The notes under the pieces were generated by a model. It was not told the origin of the DNA and ran no database searches. It worked only from the letters and a program-made list of their open reading frames with translations. This document shows, one piece after another, positions 1 to 8,264 of a stretch of 64,000 nt of DNA; positions within the stretch are counted from its first letter, which is position 1; each line of letters opens with the position of its first letter. Location: the NCBI RefSeq assembly GCF_026967985.1, contig NZ_JAPVBJ010000002.1, positions 609,509 through 673,508 of the forward strand, in the 5' to 3' direction. Both the position numbers and the translations under genes were made by a program. The stretch comes from Modestobacter sp. VKM Ac-2984. Its GTDB lineage: Bacteria > Actinomycetota > Actinomycetes > Mycobacteriales > Geodermatophilaceae.

Positions 1-404
1 ATGGCCCCGGTCACGATCCCGGCGATCGGCATGCCGCGGTTGTCGGCCCGCCGGGCCTTGACCCGGCGCAGCGCGACGATGCCCAGGATGATCGCCAGTG
101 ACCCCAGCACGACGCCGGGGACGCCGAGGAAGAAGGCCCCCGGCAGGGACAGGAGGCCCAGGACCAGGGAGGCGATCCCGAGTCCGTTGGACTTCTGGGG
201 TGCGCCGTAACCGCCCGGCTGCTGCCCGTAGGGGTCCGGCTGGCCGTACTGGATCGGCTGCCCGTACGCGGCCGCCTGCCCGTAGGCAGCGGGCTCACCG
301 TAGGCAGGTGGTCCGGGCTGGCCGTAGCCGTGGGCGCCCCCCTGCCCCGGGCGGTCGTCGCCGGGACGGGAGGGGTCGGGCGGCGGTGCTGGGGGCGTCG
401 TCAC
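1..404 (-). CDS. DUF4190 domain membrane protein, 3' end cut by window edge
   Basis: Read from a GTG at 404, this gives 134 residues before the window edge. The first ~75 residues are low-complexity, rich in Pro, Gly, Tyr and Gln, with repeated YGQP-like units. Then come two hydrophobic segments joined by a short loop, followed by a basic stretch ([14 protein letters not shown]) and the start of a further hydrophobic segment. This is the layout of DUF4190 proteins, small actinobacterial membrane proteins of unknown function. It is transcribed away from the neighbouring membrane gene at 586, which also has a YGQ-rich N-terminus. The start codon is uncertain because no good ribosome site is visible. 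Confidence 0.7.
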   Translation of the reverse strand, partial: MTTPPAPPPDPSRPGDDRPGQGGAHGYGQPGPPAYGEPAAYGQAAAYGQPIQYGQPDPYGQQPGGYGAPQKSNGLGIASLVLGLLSLPGAFFLGVPGVVLGSLAIILGIVALRRVKARRADNRGMPIAGIVTGA

Positions 405-585
405 CCCCCGGAGCGTATGGCGTCGGTCAGGAGGCGGCACCCGCAGCCACCCGCCCTCGGTCCCCGGAGGGGCGTGCCCCGGGCGGGTGACGGCAGGGTC
501 TCACCGGGTCGGATCCGGTGACGGCGAGGTGCGGATGCGCGATGATCTTCGAGGTCCATCCGCCGAGGTCACCCGAGGAGCCGTC

Positions 586-1227
586 ATGACGTCAGGACCG
601 CAGGACCCACAGCACGGCGGGCACGGGCAGCAGTCGCCGCAGGGCGGGCCGCCCCAGTACGGGCAGGACCCCCAGTACGGGCAGGGCGGGCCGCAGTACG
701 GCGCGCAGTCCCCGTGGGGGCAGGGCGGGCCGGAGCAGCCCGGGCCGCCCGCCTACCCCGCCGCACCCGGCGCCCAGTACGGCGGCGCCCCTGCTGCCCC
801 GACGGAGCGACCGACCACGGTCAAGGCCGGGATCGGTGCGTTCCTGGCGAACACGCTCCTCGGGCTGATCGCCTCGATCATCACCTTCACCAGCCTCGAC
901 TCGCAGATCGACGACCTGGTCGTCGACCAGGCGCTCACCCGCGACGAGGCGTCGGCGGCGCTCACCATCGGTGCGGTCATCGGCCTCATCCTGACGGCGG
1001 CCTACCTGCTGGTGCTGTTCTTCGCCTGGAAGGGCCACAACTGGGCGCGCATCGTCCTGTGGGTGCTGGGCGGCCTGAGTGTGCTGTTCAGCCTGCTGGG
1101 CGCGTCGGCCCTCGGGTTCCTCGGCGTGCTGGGTCTGCTGCTCACCATCGCCGGGATCGTGCTGCTGGCGCTCAAGCCCTCCAGCGAGTGGTACCGGGCG
1201 GAGACCCGGCGGCGCAACCAGTTCTGA
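586..1227 (+). CDS. Hypothetical membrane protein with Gln/Gly/Tyr-rich N-terminus
   Basis: 213 residues from the ATG at 586, which has a GAGGAG ribosome site at 575-580; an earlier in-frame start at 487 lacks one. The first ~75 residues are Pro/Gly/Gln/Tyr-rich (PQYGQDPQYGQ), followed by four predicted membrane segments. The loop after the first is acidic and contains DSQIDDLVVD. The C-terminus is basic and cytosolic. No named family is recognised. It ends 6 bp before the stop of a convergent gene of similar four-helix layout, which suggests a diverged pair. Confidence 0.75.
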   Translation: MTSGPQDPQHGGHGQQSPQGGPPQYGQDPQYGQGGPQYGAQSPWGQGGPEQPGPPAYPAAPGAQYGGAPAAPTERPTTVKAGIGAFLANTLLGLIASIITFTSLDSQIDDLVVDQALTRDEASAALTIGAVIGLILTAAYLLVLFFAWKGHNWARIVLWVLGGLSVLFSLLGASALGFLGVLGLLLTIAGIVLLALKPSSEWYRAETRRRNQF

Positions 1228-1233
1228 GACCGG

Positions 1234-1707
1234 TCAGCTGCGGCTGCGGCTGCGTGGGCCGGACGAGGCCCACGCAGTCGTCGTCCGGGCCAGCAGGCTG
1301 GTCCCGGCGGCCGCACAGAGCACCAGCACCAGCAGCGACGAGGCCGCCACGCCACCGGTCAGGAAGGTCGCGCCGAGGGTCAGCAGCCCCAGCGGCACGC
1401 TGACGGCCATGCCGGTCCACCGCGCCCACGCCCGCCCGCGGGCGAGGAACACCGCGGAGACGGCGGCCAGCAGCCCGAACACCACGGCCTGGGTCAGGTT
1501 CAGCAGCACGGCCCGCTCGGCGTCGGAGCGCGGCGAACCCGGCTGCGCCTCGGCGAGGGTGTCGACCACGGTGTCCCGGACGGCGAAGGTGAGCAGCGCG
1601 TTCAGCAGGAGCAACAGGGCCAGGGCGGCGAGCACGCCGATCGAGACCTTGACCGACACGGGGGTCTCCGGGCGGGGCGGGCCGGGGGGCGTGCGGCTGC
1701 TGCTCAC
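1234..1707 (-). CDS. Hypothetical four-helix membrane protein
   Basis: 157 residues from a GTG at 1707. Four hydrophobic segments are visible: residues about 18-40, 70-90, 98-118 and 125-145. The long loop after the first contains RDTVVDTLAEAQPGS, and a basic RGRAWARW stretch lies between helices 2 and 3. The convergent gene at 586-1227 has the same arrangement (KGHNWARIV at the same place), so the two may be distant paralogues. No ribosome site is obvious and the start is a best guess. Function unknown. Confidence 0.6.
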   Translation of the reverse strand: MSSSRTPPGPPRPETPVSVKVSIGVLAALALLLLLNALLTFAVRDTVVDTLAEAQPGSPRSDAERAVLLNLTQAVVFGLLAAVSAVFLARGRAWARWTGMAVSVPLGLLTLGATFLTGGVAASSLLVLVLCAAAGTSLLARTTTAWASSGPRSRSRS

Positions 1708-1834
1708 CGCGTCAGGGTGGCACGCCGGGGCGGGACCCCGGTCGGCTGCCGCGCCGGATGCGATGCTGGCGGCGGCCGACACACCACACCACCGTGGGCG
1801 GCCGGTGACCGACACCAGGAGGACAGCCGCAGTG

Positions 1835-2521
1835 ATGGCCCCCCGGCAGACCCGAGCCGCCGTCCCGTCCCGCATCGGCGGGCTCCTCGCCGTCCCCGTC
1901 CTCCTGGCCGGGATCGCCGGCTGCAGCGGGTCCGACGACGAACCGACCGCCCGCGCCACCCCCAGCGCCACGGCCACCGAGACCAGCGCGGCACCGACGA
2001 CGGAGGCGGTCGCGGCGCCCACCGGACCGATCGGACCCGGGTGCGACCTGGTCTTCCCCGCCGCGGCCGACGGGGCGCCGGTGGACCTGACAGCCCAGCC
2101 GGTGAGCGCGGCGGTGGGCGCCAACCCGCAGCTGAGCACGCTCACCGCGGCCGTGGGCGCGGCCAACCTCGTCGATGTGCTCAACGCCCGCGAGGAGGTC
2201 ACGGTGCTGGCGCCGACCAACGCCGCCTTCGACGCGCTGGGCCCCGATGCACTGCCCGCGCTGCTCGGGGACGGCCCGCGGCTGACCTCACTGCTGACCC
2301 ACCACGTGCTGCCCGGTCGGCTGGCGCCGGCCGAACTCGTCGGCGAGCACGTCACGCTCAACGGCGACCCGATCACCGTGGCCGGGCCCCCCGAGGCGCC
2401 GACCATCGCCGCGGAGGGCACCCTCGCCGGCGCCGCCCCGGCGACCGTGGTCTGCGGCGACGTCCCGACGGCGAACGCCACCGTCTACGTCATCGACCAG
2501 GTGCTCGCCCCGGCCGGCTGA
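1835..2521 (+). CDS. Fasciclin (FAS1) domain lipoprotein
   Basis: 228 residues. The ATG at 1835 follows a CAGGAGGA ribosome site. A lipoprotein signal ends in a lipobox with Cys at residue 30 (LLAGIAGC), then a Thr/Ala/Ser-rich linker to about residue 70. The rest is one FAS1 domain, with the typical segments VTVLAPTNAAFDAL and LLTHHVLPGRL and an ending in VYVIDQVLAP. FAS1 lipoproteins are surface-anchored and linked to adhesion; they resemble the mycobacterial MPT83/MPT70 proteins. It lies just upstream of pyrE, which has its own promoter. Confidence 0.88.
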   Translation: MAPRQTRAAVPSRIGGLLAVPVLLAGIAGCSGSDDEPTARATPSATATETSAAPTTEAVAAPTGPIGPGCDLVFPAAADGAPVDLTAQPVSAAVGANPQLSTLTAAVGAANLVDVLNAREEVTVLAPTNAAFDALGPDALPALLGDGPRLTSLLTHHVLPGRLAPAELVGEHVTLNGDPITVAGPPEAPTIAAEGTLAGAAPATVVCGDVPTANATVYVIDQVLAPAG

Positions 2522-2556
2522 CCTGTGCGGACGGCGTCCCCGTCCGCCGGCCTCAG

Positions 2557-2562
2557 TAGGGT
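2557..2562 (+). promoter_or_regulatory. Leaderless -10 box of pyrE
   Basis: TAGGGT lies 7 nt before the ATG at 2570, so transcription probably begins at or next to the start codon. No ribosome site is present. Confidence 0.55.
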
Positions 2563-2569
2563 TCCCGCC

Positions 2570-3127
2570 ATGAACGCCCCCGCTCCGGCGCACCCCGACC
2601 GTGACCGGCTGCTCGAGCTCATCGTCGACCTCGCCGTCGTGCACGGGAAGGTGACGCTCTCCTCCGGCCAGGAGGCCGACTGGTACATCGACCTGCGCCG
2701 GGTGACGCTGCACCACGAGGCCGCCCCGCTGGTGGGCCGGGTGATGCGCCAGCTCACCGGCGACCTGCGCTACGACGTGGTCGGTGGGCTGACCCTGGGC
2801 GCCGACCCGGTCGCCACCGCGATGCTGCACGCCGCCTCGGCCGGCGAGGGGTTCCTGGACGCCTGCGTGGTGCGCAAGGCGACCAAGACGCACGGGATGC
2901 AGCGGCGGATCGAGGGGCCCGACGTCGCCGGCCGCACCGTGCTGGTGGTCGAGGACGTCTCCACCACCGGCGGCAGCCCGCTCACCGCCGTCGAGGCGCT
3001 GCAGGAGGCCGGCGCCGAGGTGCTGGGCGTGGCCGTCATCGTCGACCGCGGCGCCCGCGCGGCCGTCGAGGCGGCCGGCCTGGAGTACCGCGCGGCGTTC
3101 GAGCTCGCCGACCTCGGCCTCTCCTGA
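2570..3127 (+). CDS. pyrE: Orotate phosphoribosyltransferase
   Basis: 185 residues, the normal length for PyrE. It makes orotidine 5'-phosphate from orotate and PRPP in pyrimidine synthesis. The PRPP-binding loop is seen as VLVVEDVSTTGGSPLTAVEAL, and the N-terminal part has SGQEADWYIDLRRVTL, typical of the orotate-binding half. KATKTHGMQRRIEG matches the flexible catalytic loop region. The gene stands alone, with no other pyr genes nearby, and is followed by a FAD oxidase with its own promoter. Confidence 0.95.
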   Translation: MNAPAPAHPDRDRLLELIVDLAVVHGKVTLSSGQEADWYIDLRRVTLHHEAAPLVGRVMRQLTGDLRYDVVGGLTLGADPVATAMLHAASAGEGFLDACVVRKATKTHGMQRRIEGPDVAGRTVLVVEDVSTTGGSPLTAVEALQEAGAEVLGVAVIVDRGARAAVEAAGLEYRAAFELADLGLS

Positions 3128-3203
3128 CGGAGGGCCCCCTCCCGCCACCCTCCGCACCCTCAGGACGGGACCCTGACGGGGGCCGACGGGGGCGGTGGCG
3201 ACG

Positions 3204-3209
3204 TACGGT
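3204..3209 (+). promoter_or_regulatory. Leaderless -10 box of the GlcD-like oxidase gene
   Basis: TACGGT is 6 nt upstream of the GTG at 3216. This argues for that start over the in-frame GTG at 3195, which lies upstream of the predicted transcript start. Confidence 0.55.
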
Positions 3210-3215
3210 GACGGA

Positions 3216-4652
3216 GTGACCGCCCTCACGACGACGTGGGTCCGCGAGCTCCAGGACGCCCTGGGCCCGGACAGCGTGCTCATCGACCCCGACGTCACCG
3301 CCGCCTACGCGCGCGACCAGGCGATGCTCGCCGAGGCCGGTCTCCCGGCTGCGGTGGCGCTGCCGCGCAGCACCGAGGAGGTGTCGGCTGTGCTGCGGCT
3401 CGCCAGCCGGCACGGGGTCCCCGTGGTGCCGCGGGGTGCCGGCTCCGGGCTGGTCGGTGCGGCCAACGCGGTCGACGGGTGCATCACCCTGGCGCTGACC
3501 CGGATGGACGCCGTCCTGGAGGTCGCGCCGGCCGACCGGCTCGCCGTCGTCCAGGCCGGCGTGGTGAACAAGACGCTGCGCGACGCCGTCCGGCAGCACG
3601 GGCTGTTCTACCCGCCGGACCCGGCCAGCTACGACTGGTGCACCCTCGGCGGCAACCTGGCGATGAACTCCGGCGGGCTGTGCTGCGTCAAGTACGGGGT
3701 CACCACCGACTACGTGCTCGGCCTGGAGGTCGTGCTCGCCGACGGCCGGGTGCTGCGCACCGGACGGCGCACGGTGAAGGGCGTCGCCGGCTACGACCTG
3801 GCCCGGCTGTTCGTCGGTTCCGAGGGCACCCTGGGCGTGATCACCGAGGCGACGCTGGCGCTGCGCCCCGCCCCGCAGCCGCCGGTCACCCTGGTCGCCA
3901 GCTTCGGCACCAGCGCGCAGACCGGCCAGGTGGTCGAGCGGGTGGTCACCAGCGGCCTGGTGCCGAGCATGCTCGAGGTGATGGACCGCACCTGCATCCG
4001 CGCGGTCGACGACCTGATGAAGGCCGACCTGGACCGCGATGCGGCGGCGCTGCTGCTGGCCCAGTCCGACAGCGGCGGCGACGTGGCCCTCGCCGAGATC
4101 GCCGCGCTGACCCGGCTGTGCGAGGAGGCCGGTGCCGACTTCGTGCACTCCACGGACGACCCGGCCGAGGGCGACCTGCTGATGACCGCCCGGCGGATGG
4201 CGCTGCCGGCGCTGGAGCGGCTGGGCAGCAGCCTGCTGCTCGACGACGTCGCCGTCCCGCGGTCCCGGGTGGCCACCTTCATCGACGGCTGCGACGCCAT
4301 CGCCGCCACCGCCGGGCTGGTGATCGGGGTCGTCGGACACGCCGGCGACGGGAACATGCACCCGACCGTCGTCTTCGACGGCGCCGACCCCGACCAGTGC
4401 ACCCGGGCCTACGCCGCCTTCGACGCCATCCTGGAGCTCGGGCTGTCCCTCGGCGGCACCATCACCGGCGAGCACGGCGTCGGCACGATCAAGGCCGACT
4501 GGCTGGAGCGCGAGATCGGGCCGGTGTCCCTCTCCGTCCACCAGGCGATCAAGCACGCGCTCGACCCGGCGGGGCTGCTCAACCCCGGGAAGATGTTCCG
4601 CCGGGCCGCCGGCGGCGACCTGGCCGCCGTCTCGGGCCTCATCGGCGCCTGA
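3216..4652 (+). CDS. FAD-linked oxidase, glycolate oxidase/D-lactate dehydrogenase (GlcD) type
   Basis: 478 residues. The N-terminal half is an FAD_binding_4 (PCMH/VAO-type) domain, with the FAD pyrophosphate motif VVPRGAGSGLVGAAN and the cluster GGNLAMNSGGLCCVKYG. The C-terminal half is an FAD-oxidase_C domain carrying the conserved GHAGDGNMHP and GEHGVGTIK segments, which hold the substrate-site His residues. Members oxidise 2-hydroxy acids such as glycolate or D-lactate and usually pass electrons to quinone or a partner Fe-S protein. No GlcE/GlcF genes are adjacent, so the exact substrate is open. The next gene starts 28 bp downstream. Confidence 0.88.
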   Translation: MTALTTTWVRELQDALGPDSVLIDPDVTAAYARDQAMLAEAGLPAAVALPRSTEEVSAVLRLASRHGVPVVPRGAGSGLVGAANAVDGCITLALTRMDAVLEVAPADRLAVVQAGVVNKTLRDAVRQHGLFYPPDPASYDWCTLGGNLAMNSGGLCCVKYGVTTDYVLGLEVVLADGRVLRTGRRTVKGVAGYDLARLFVGSEGTLGVITEATLALRPAPQPPVTLVASFGTSAQTGQVVERVVTSGLVPSMLEVMDRTCIRAVDDLMKADLDRDAAALLLAQSDSGGDVALAEIAALTRLCEEAGADFVHSTDDPAEGDLLMTARRMALPALERLGSSLLLDDVAVPRSRVATFIDGCDAIAATAGLVIGVVGHAGDGNMHPTVVFDGADPDQCTRAYAAFDAILELGLSLGGTITGEHGVGTIKADWLEREIGPVSLSVHQAIKHALDPAGLLNPGKMFRRAAGGDLAAVSGLIGA

Positions 4653-4680
4653 GGCGCCCGGCGGTGGGAGGCTCCAGGGC

Positions 4681-6042
4681 ATGACCGAGCGACTGGTGGT
4701 GGTCGGCGGCGACGCGGCCGGGATGTCGGCGGCCGCCCAGGCCCGGCGCCTGCGCACGGCGGCCGAACTGGAGATCGTCGTCCTGGAGCAGAGCGACGTC
4801 GTCTCCTACTCCGCCTGCGGCATCCCCTACTGGGTCGCCGGGCAGGTGGGCGACCGGGACGACCTGATCGCCCGGACACCGGCCCAGTTCGCCGCCAGCG
4901 ACATCACCGTGCACACCGGCACGCGGGTCGAGGCGATCGACCTGGACGCCGGGGTGGTGCACGCCCGCGGGGGCGCCCGGTTCGGCTACGACCGGCTGGT
5001 CGTGGCCACCGGCGGGCGGCCCACCCGGCCCCCGATCCCCCACCTGGACGCCCCCGGGGTGTTCGGCGTGCACCGGCTGGACGACGGCGCGGCCGTCCGG
5101 GCGGCGATCGACCGGCTGCCCACCGATCGGCCACGTCGCGGGCTGGTCCTCGGGGGCGGCTACATCGGGTTGGAGATGGCCGAGGCCCTGCAGTGCCGGG
5201 GGCTGGAGGTCACCGTCGTCCTCGCCGACCCGCTGCCGATGCAGCTGCTCGACGCCGACATGGCCCAGCGTGTCTGCGACGGCATGGAGGCGATGGGCAT
5301 GACCGTGCACACCGACCAGGCGGTGCGCGAGGTGCTCCTGGACGCGGACGGCCGGGCCTGCGGGGTGCGCACCGACGTCGGGAGCTACGAGGCCGACCTG
5401 GTCGTCCTCGGGCTGGGCATGGGGCCCGAGGCGCGGCTGGCCGCTGAGGCCGGGCTGGCGATCGGGCCGACCGGTGCGGTCGCCGTCGACCGCAGCCAGC
5501 GCTGCCGGGACCACCCGGAGGTCTTCGCCGCCGGCGACTGCGCGCAGACGTTCCACCGGGTCACCGGCGAGGTCGCGCACGTGGCGCTGGGCACGCACGC
5601 CAACAAGCAGGGCCGGGTCGCCGGCTCGGTGATCGGTGGCCGACCGGCCCGCTTCGCCGGGGTGCTGGGCACGGCGGTGACCAAGGTGGGGGAGCTGGAG
5701 ATCGGCCGGACCGGGCTGTGCACCACCCAGGCCGAGGAGGCCGGGTTCGCGTACCGCACCGACGTCATCGAGGCGACCACCCGGGCCGGGTACTTCCCGG
5801 GCGCGGAGGAGATCGCGGTCAAGCTGGTCACCGAGGCCGGCTCCGGGCAGCTGCTGGGTGCGCAGGTGGTCGGCGGGCCGGGGTCGGCCAAGCGGATCGA
5901 CGTGCTGGCCACGGCGATCTGGGCGGGGATGACCGCCGAGGAGCTCGCCGGCAGCGACCTCTCCTACGCCCCGCCGTTCTCGCCCACCTACGACCCGGTG
6001 GTGGTCGCCGCCCGCGCCGTCAGCCGCATCGAGCAGGGCTGA
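4681..6042 (+). CDS. FAD-dependent pyridine nucleotide-disulfide oxidoreductase, CoA-disulfide reductase/NADH oxidase-like
   Basis: 453 residues. The N-terminal FAD site is VVVGGDAAGMSAAAQARR. The redox-active single Cys lies in SYSACGIPYW, the hallmark of CoA-disulfide reductase and NADH oxidase relatives. A second Rossmann motif for NAD(P)H (GLVLGGGYIGLEMAEAL) is near residue 155, and the second FAD-binding motif VFAAGDCAQ is near 280. The C-terminal third is the dimerisation domain. Actinobacteria use mycothiol, so the true disulfide substrate is not certain. A GGAGG stretch lies about 9 nt before the ATG. Confidence 0.85.
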   Translation: MTERLVVVGGDAAGMSAAAQARRLRTAAELEIVVLEQSDVVSYSACGIPYWVAGQVGDRDDLIARTPAQFAASDITVHTGTRVEAIDLDAGVVHARGGARFGYDRLVVATGGRPTRPPIPHLDAPGVFGVHRLDDGAAVRAAIDRLPTDRPRRGLVLGGGYIGLEMAEALQCRGLEVTVVLADPLPMQLLDADMAQRVCDGMEAMGMTVHTDQAVREVLLDADGRACGVRTDVGSYEADLVVLGLGMGPEARLAAEAGLAIGPTGAVAVDRSQRCRDHPEVFAAGDCAQTFHRVTGEVAHVALGTHANKQGRVAGSVIGGRPARFAGVLGTAVTKVGELEIGRTGLCTTQAEEAGFAYRTDVIEATTRAGYFPGAEEIAVKLVTEAGSGQLLGAQVVGGPGSAKRIDVLATAIWAGMTAEELAGSDLSYAPPFSPTYDPVVVAARAVSRIEQG

Positions 6043-6129
6043 CCGGGGGCCGGGCGCCCCACCGGCGACCACCCGGCGCGATACTGACCGCGAGCAGAGC
6101 CGCCGGTCCCGACGTCAGGAGAGCACCGC

Positions 6130-7164
6130 ATGCCCATCGCGACCCCCGAGGTCTACGCCGACATGATCACCCGGGCGAAGGAGGGGGGGTTCGCCTACCC
6201 GGCGATCAACTGCACCTCGTCCGAGACGATCAACGCCGCGCTGCGCGGCTTCGCCGACGCCGGCAGTGACGGGATCATCCAGTTCTCCACCGGGGGCGCC
6301 GAGTTCGGCTCGGGCACCCGGGTCAAGGACATGGTGACCGGTGCGGTGGCGCTGGCCGAGTTCGCCCACGTGGTCGCCGAGAAGTACCCGGTCAACGTCG
6401 CCCTGCACACCGACCACTGCCCCGCGGACAAGCTGGACAGCTACGTCCGCCCGCTGATCGCGATCTCGAAGGACCGGGTCGACGCCGGCCAGGAGCCGCT
6501 GTTCCAGTCGCACATGTGGGACGGCTCGGCCATCGAGCTCACCGAGAACCTGCAGATCGCCCAGGAGCTCATCGAGAAGTGCGCGGCGGCCAAGATCGTG
6601 CTCGAGGTGGAGATCGGCGTCGTCGGCGGCGAGGAGGACGGCGTCGCCCACGAGATCAACGAGAAGCTCTACACCGCCGACGGTGACTTCGTCCGCACCG
6701 CCGAGGCCCTGGGGCTCGGGGAGAAGGGCGTCTACCTGCTGGCCGCCACCTTCGGGAACGTGCACGGGGTCTACAAGCCGGGCAACGTGAAGCTCCGCCC
6801 CGACGTGCTCGAGCGTGGCCAGGCGGTCGTCGCGGAGCAGTTCGGCCTCGGCGAGGGCGCCAAGCCGTTCAACCTGGTGTTCCACGGCGGTTCGGGTTCT
6901 GCGCTCGAGGAGATCCGCGAGGCCCTGTCGTACGGCGTGGTGAAGATGAACGTCGACACCGACACCCAGTACGCGCTGACCCGCGCGATCGCCGGCCACA
7001 TGTTCAGCAACTACGACGGCGTCCTCAAGGTCGACGGCGAGGTCGGGGTCAAGAAGACCTACGACCCGCGCACCTACATGAAGCTGGCCGAGGTGAGCAT
7101 GGCCGACCGGATCGTGGAGGCCTGCGAGCACCTGCTCTCCGCCGGCCAGTCGCAGGCGGCCTGA
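6130..7164 (+). CDS. fba: Class II fructose-bisphosphate aldolase
   Basis: 344 residues. Catalyses the reversible aldol cleavage of fructose 1,6-bisphosphate in glycolysis and gluconeogenesis. Zinc-site segments are present: LHTDHCPADK near residue 97, GNVHGVYKPG near 212 and FHGGSGS near 255. The phosphate-site stretch KMNVDTDTQYAL is also seen. The start has an AGGAGAG ribosome site at 6118-6124. The DUF3151 gene begins 3 nt after its stop, so the two are almost certainly co-transcribed. Confidence 0.96.
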   Translation: MPIATPEVYADMITRAKEGGFAYPAINCTSSETINAALRGFADAGSDGIIQFSTGGAEFGSGTRVKDMVTGAVALAEFAHVVAEKYPVNVALHTDHCPADKLDSYVRPLIAISKDRVDAGQEPLFQSHMWDGSAIELTENLQIAQELIEKCAAAKIVLEVEIGVVGGEEDGVAHEINEKLYTADGDFVRTAEALGLGEKGVYLLAATFGNVHGVYKPGNVKLRPDVLERGQAVVAEQFGLGEGAKPFNLVFHGGSGSALEEIREALSYGVVKMNVDTDTQYALTRAIAGHMFSNYDGVLKVDGEVGVKKTYDPRTYMKLAEVSMADRIVEACEHLLSAGQSQAA

Positions 7165-7167
7165 GCC

Positions 7168-7575
7168 ATGACCCACGCACACCGCAACCTGCTGGGCGAG
7201 CCGGCGCCCACCCTGCTGCCGGGCATCCCGGAGGCCGACGACGCGCTGGCCGCCGGCGCCGACCCGGCCGAGGTCGCCGCCGGGAACCCCACCTCCAGCG
7301 CCGCCTGGGCCACCCTGGCCGAGACCGCACTGGACGCCGGCCGGACCGTCGAGGCCTACGCCTACGCCCGGACCGGGTACCACCGCGGGCTGGACGCGCT
7401 GCGCCGCAACGGCTGGAAGGGCTACGGCCCCGTGCCGTGGTCGCACGAGCCGAACCGCGGCTTCCTGCGCTGCGTCACCGTGCTGGCCACGGCGGCCGGG
7501 CGGATCGGCGAGGTCGACGAGCAGGAGCGCTGCACCCAGCTGCTGCGCGACTGCGACCCCACGCTGGCGCCCTGA
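7168..7575 (+). CDS. DUF3151 domain protein
   Basis: 135 residues beginning MTHAHRNLLGEPAPTLLPG. This matches the DUF3151 family, found in actinobacteria directly behind fba. A helical core with repeated Ala-rich segments (TSSAAWATLAETAL and VEAYAYARTGYHRGLDAL) looks like a TPR-like fold, and WKGYGPVPWSHEPNRGFLR is the conserved family stretch. Function unknown. The linkage to aldolase suggests a role tied to central carbon metabolism, but that is inference from position only. Confidence 0.88.
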   Translation: MTHAHRNLLGEPAPTLLPGIPEADDALAAGADPAEVAAGNPTSSAAWATLAETALDAGRTVEAYAYARTGYHRGLDALRRNGWKGYGPVPWSHEPNRGFLRCVTVLATAAGRIGEVDEQERCTQLLRDCDPTLAP

Positions 7576-7593
7576 CCCCAGCACCCCGCTGCT

Positions 7594-7659
7594 GACTGAG
7601 CAGTTCCGGTCGTCCCCCGCGGCGTGTCCGCGCGAGTCGGCGACCGCAACTGCTCAGTC
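7594..7659. repeat. Long intergenic inverted repeat downstream of fba-DUF3151
   Basis: Arms of 19 bp at 7594-7612 and 7641-7659 match at 18 of 19 positions. The 28-nt loop contains a further small hairpin (CGCGG/CCGCG). It begins 18 bp after the DUF3151 stop, so it may act as a transcription terminator, although there is no T-run. A REP-like palindrome is the alternative. Confidence 0.6.
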
Positions 7660-7791
7660 GGCGGCCCGGGGCCGGGCGTCCCGGACGAGATACGGATCAC
7701 GATCGTCCTGATGCCGAGACTCGGCGGTCTCGTTAGCGTCAAGATCCAGTCGGCGCCACGGGGTGCCGCCTCGACAGGAGAGGCAGGAACG

Positions 7792-7938
7792 ATGATCGCC
7801 ACCCTGCTCTGGATCCTCGCTGTGGTGCTGGTGGTCGCGGGGGTCGTCGCGATCGTCCGCAAGCAGATCGTCTGGGGGATCGTGTTGATCGTCCTGGGGC
7901 TGTTGGTCGGCCCGGGAGGCGTCAGCATCTTCGCCTGA
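7792..7938 (+). CDS. GPGG-motif small membrane protein
   Basis: 48 residues from the ATG at 7792, with an AGGAG ribosome site at 7776-7780. Two hydrophobic helices are separated by a basic turn (IVRKQIVWG), and the C-terminus carries LVGPGGVSIFA. Small membrane proteins with a GPGG motif of this kind are widespread in actinobacteria and have no assigned role. A longer reading from 7624 would run through the palindrome and lacks a ribosome site, so the short form is preferred. A strong terminator follows 5 nt after the stop. Confidence 0.7.
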   Translation: MIATLLWILAVVLVVAGVVAIVRKQIVWGIVLIVLGLLVGPGGVSIFA

Positions 7939-7942
7939 GCTG

Positions 7943-7980
7943 CCCCGGTGGGGCCCAGAGGTCTCTCGGCCCCACCGGGG
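7943..7980 (+). terminator. Hairpin terminator after the GPGG small protein
   Basis: A perfect 13-bp stem (CCCCGGTGGGGCC at 7943-7955 and its complement at 7968-7980) closes a 12-nt loop just after the stop codon. No T-tract follows, as is common in this GC range. Confidence 0.75.
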
Positions 7981-7986
7981 GTCTCG

Positions 7987-8264
7987 CGGCACGAGGATGG
8001 CGGGACCGCGGACCCGGCCGGCGTCGAGGTCGTCGATCGGAAGTCCTCCAGCGCGTACTTCGCGGTGTGCAGCGTGACCTTCCGCTGCCCCGCCAGCGCC
8101 ATCAGGTCGACCAGGTCGTCGTAGGAGCCGACCAGGTTGCCCAGCACGTTGATCTCCGCGGAGACCAGGTCGATCGTCGGGACGTCGACGTTCTCCCCGT
8201 ACCCGACCACCAGGTGGTCCCCGGCCCGCCGGGTCATGGCCAGGCCCTCCTTCGTCGAGCCGCC
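7987..8264 (-). pseudogene. C-terminal remnant of a zinc-type NAD(P)-dependent alcohol dehydrogenase
   Basis: About 90 codons match the end of MDR-family alcohol dehydrogenases: GDHLVVGYGENVDVPTIDL, then INVLGNLVGSYDDLVDLMAL and KVTLHTAKYALEDF. The frame then shifts, and the usual ending IDDLDAGRVRGPAILVP continues in another frame from about 8035. The stop expected after that proline is missing. The first two thirds of the gene, with the zinc ligands and nucleotide fold, are absent. No start codon with a ribosome site is present. It is best read as a dead fragment left by a deletion that joined it to a regulator fragment on the other strand. Confidence 0.8.

Noticed and set aside
3036..4757. 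573-codon open frame on the minus strand across the FAD oxidase gene
   Set aside because: Antisense frame of a high-GC gene; rich in Arg, Gly, His and Asp with no domain, and the plus strand holds a complete enzyme.
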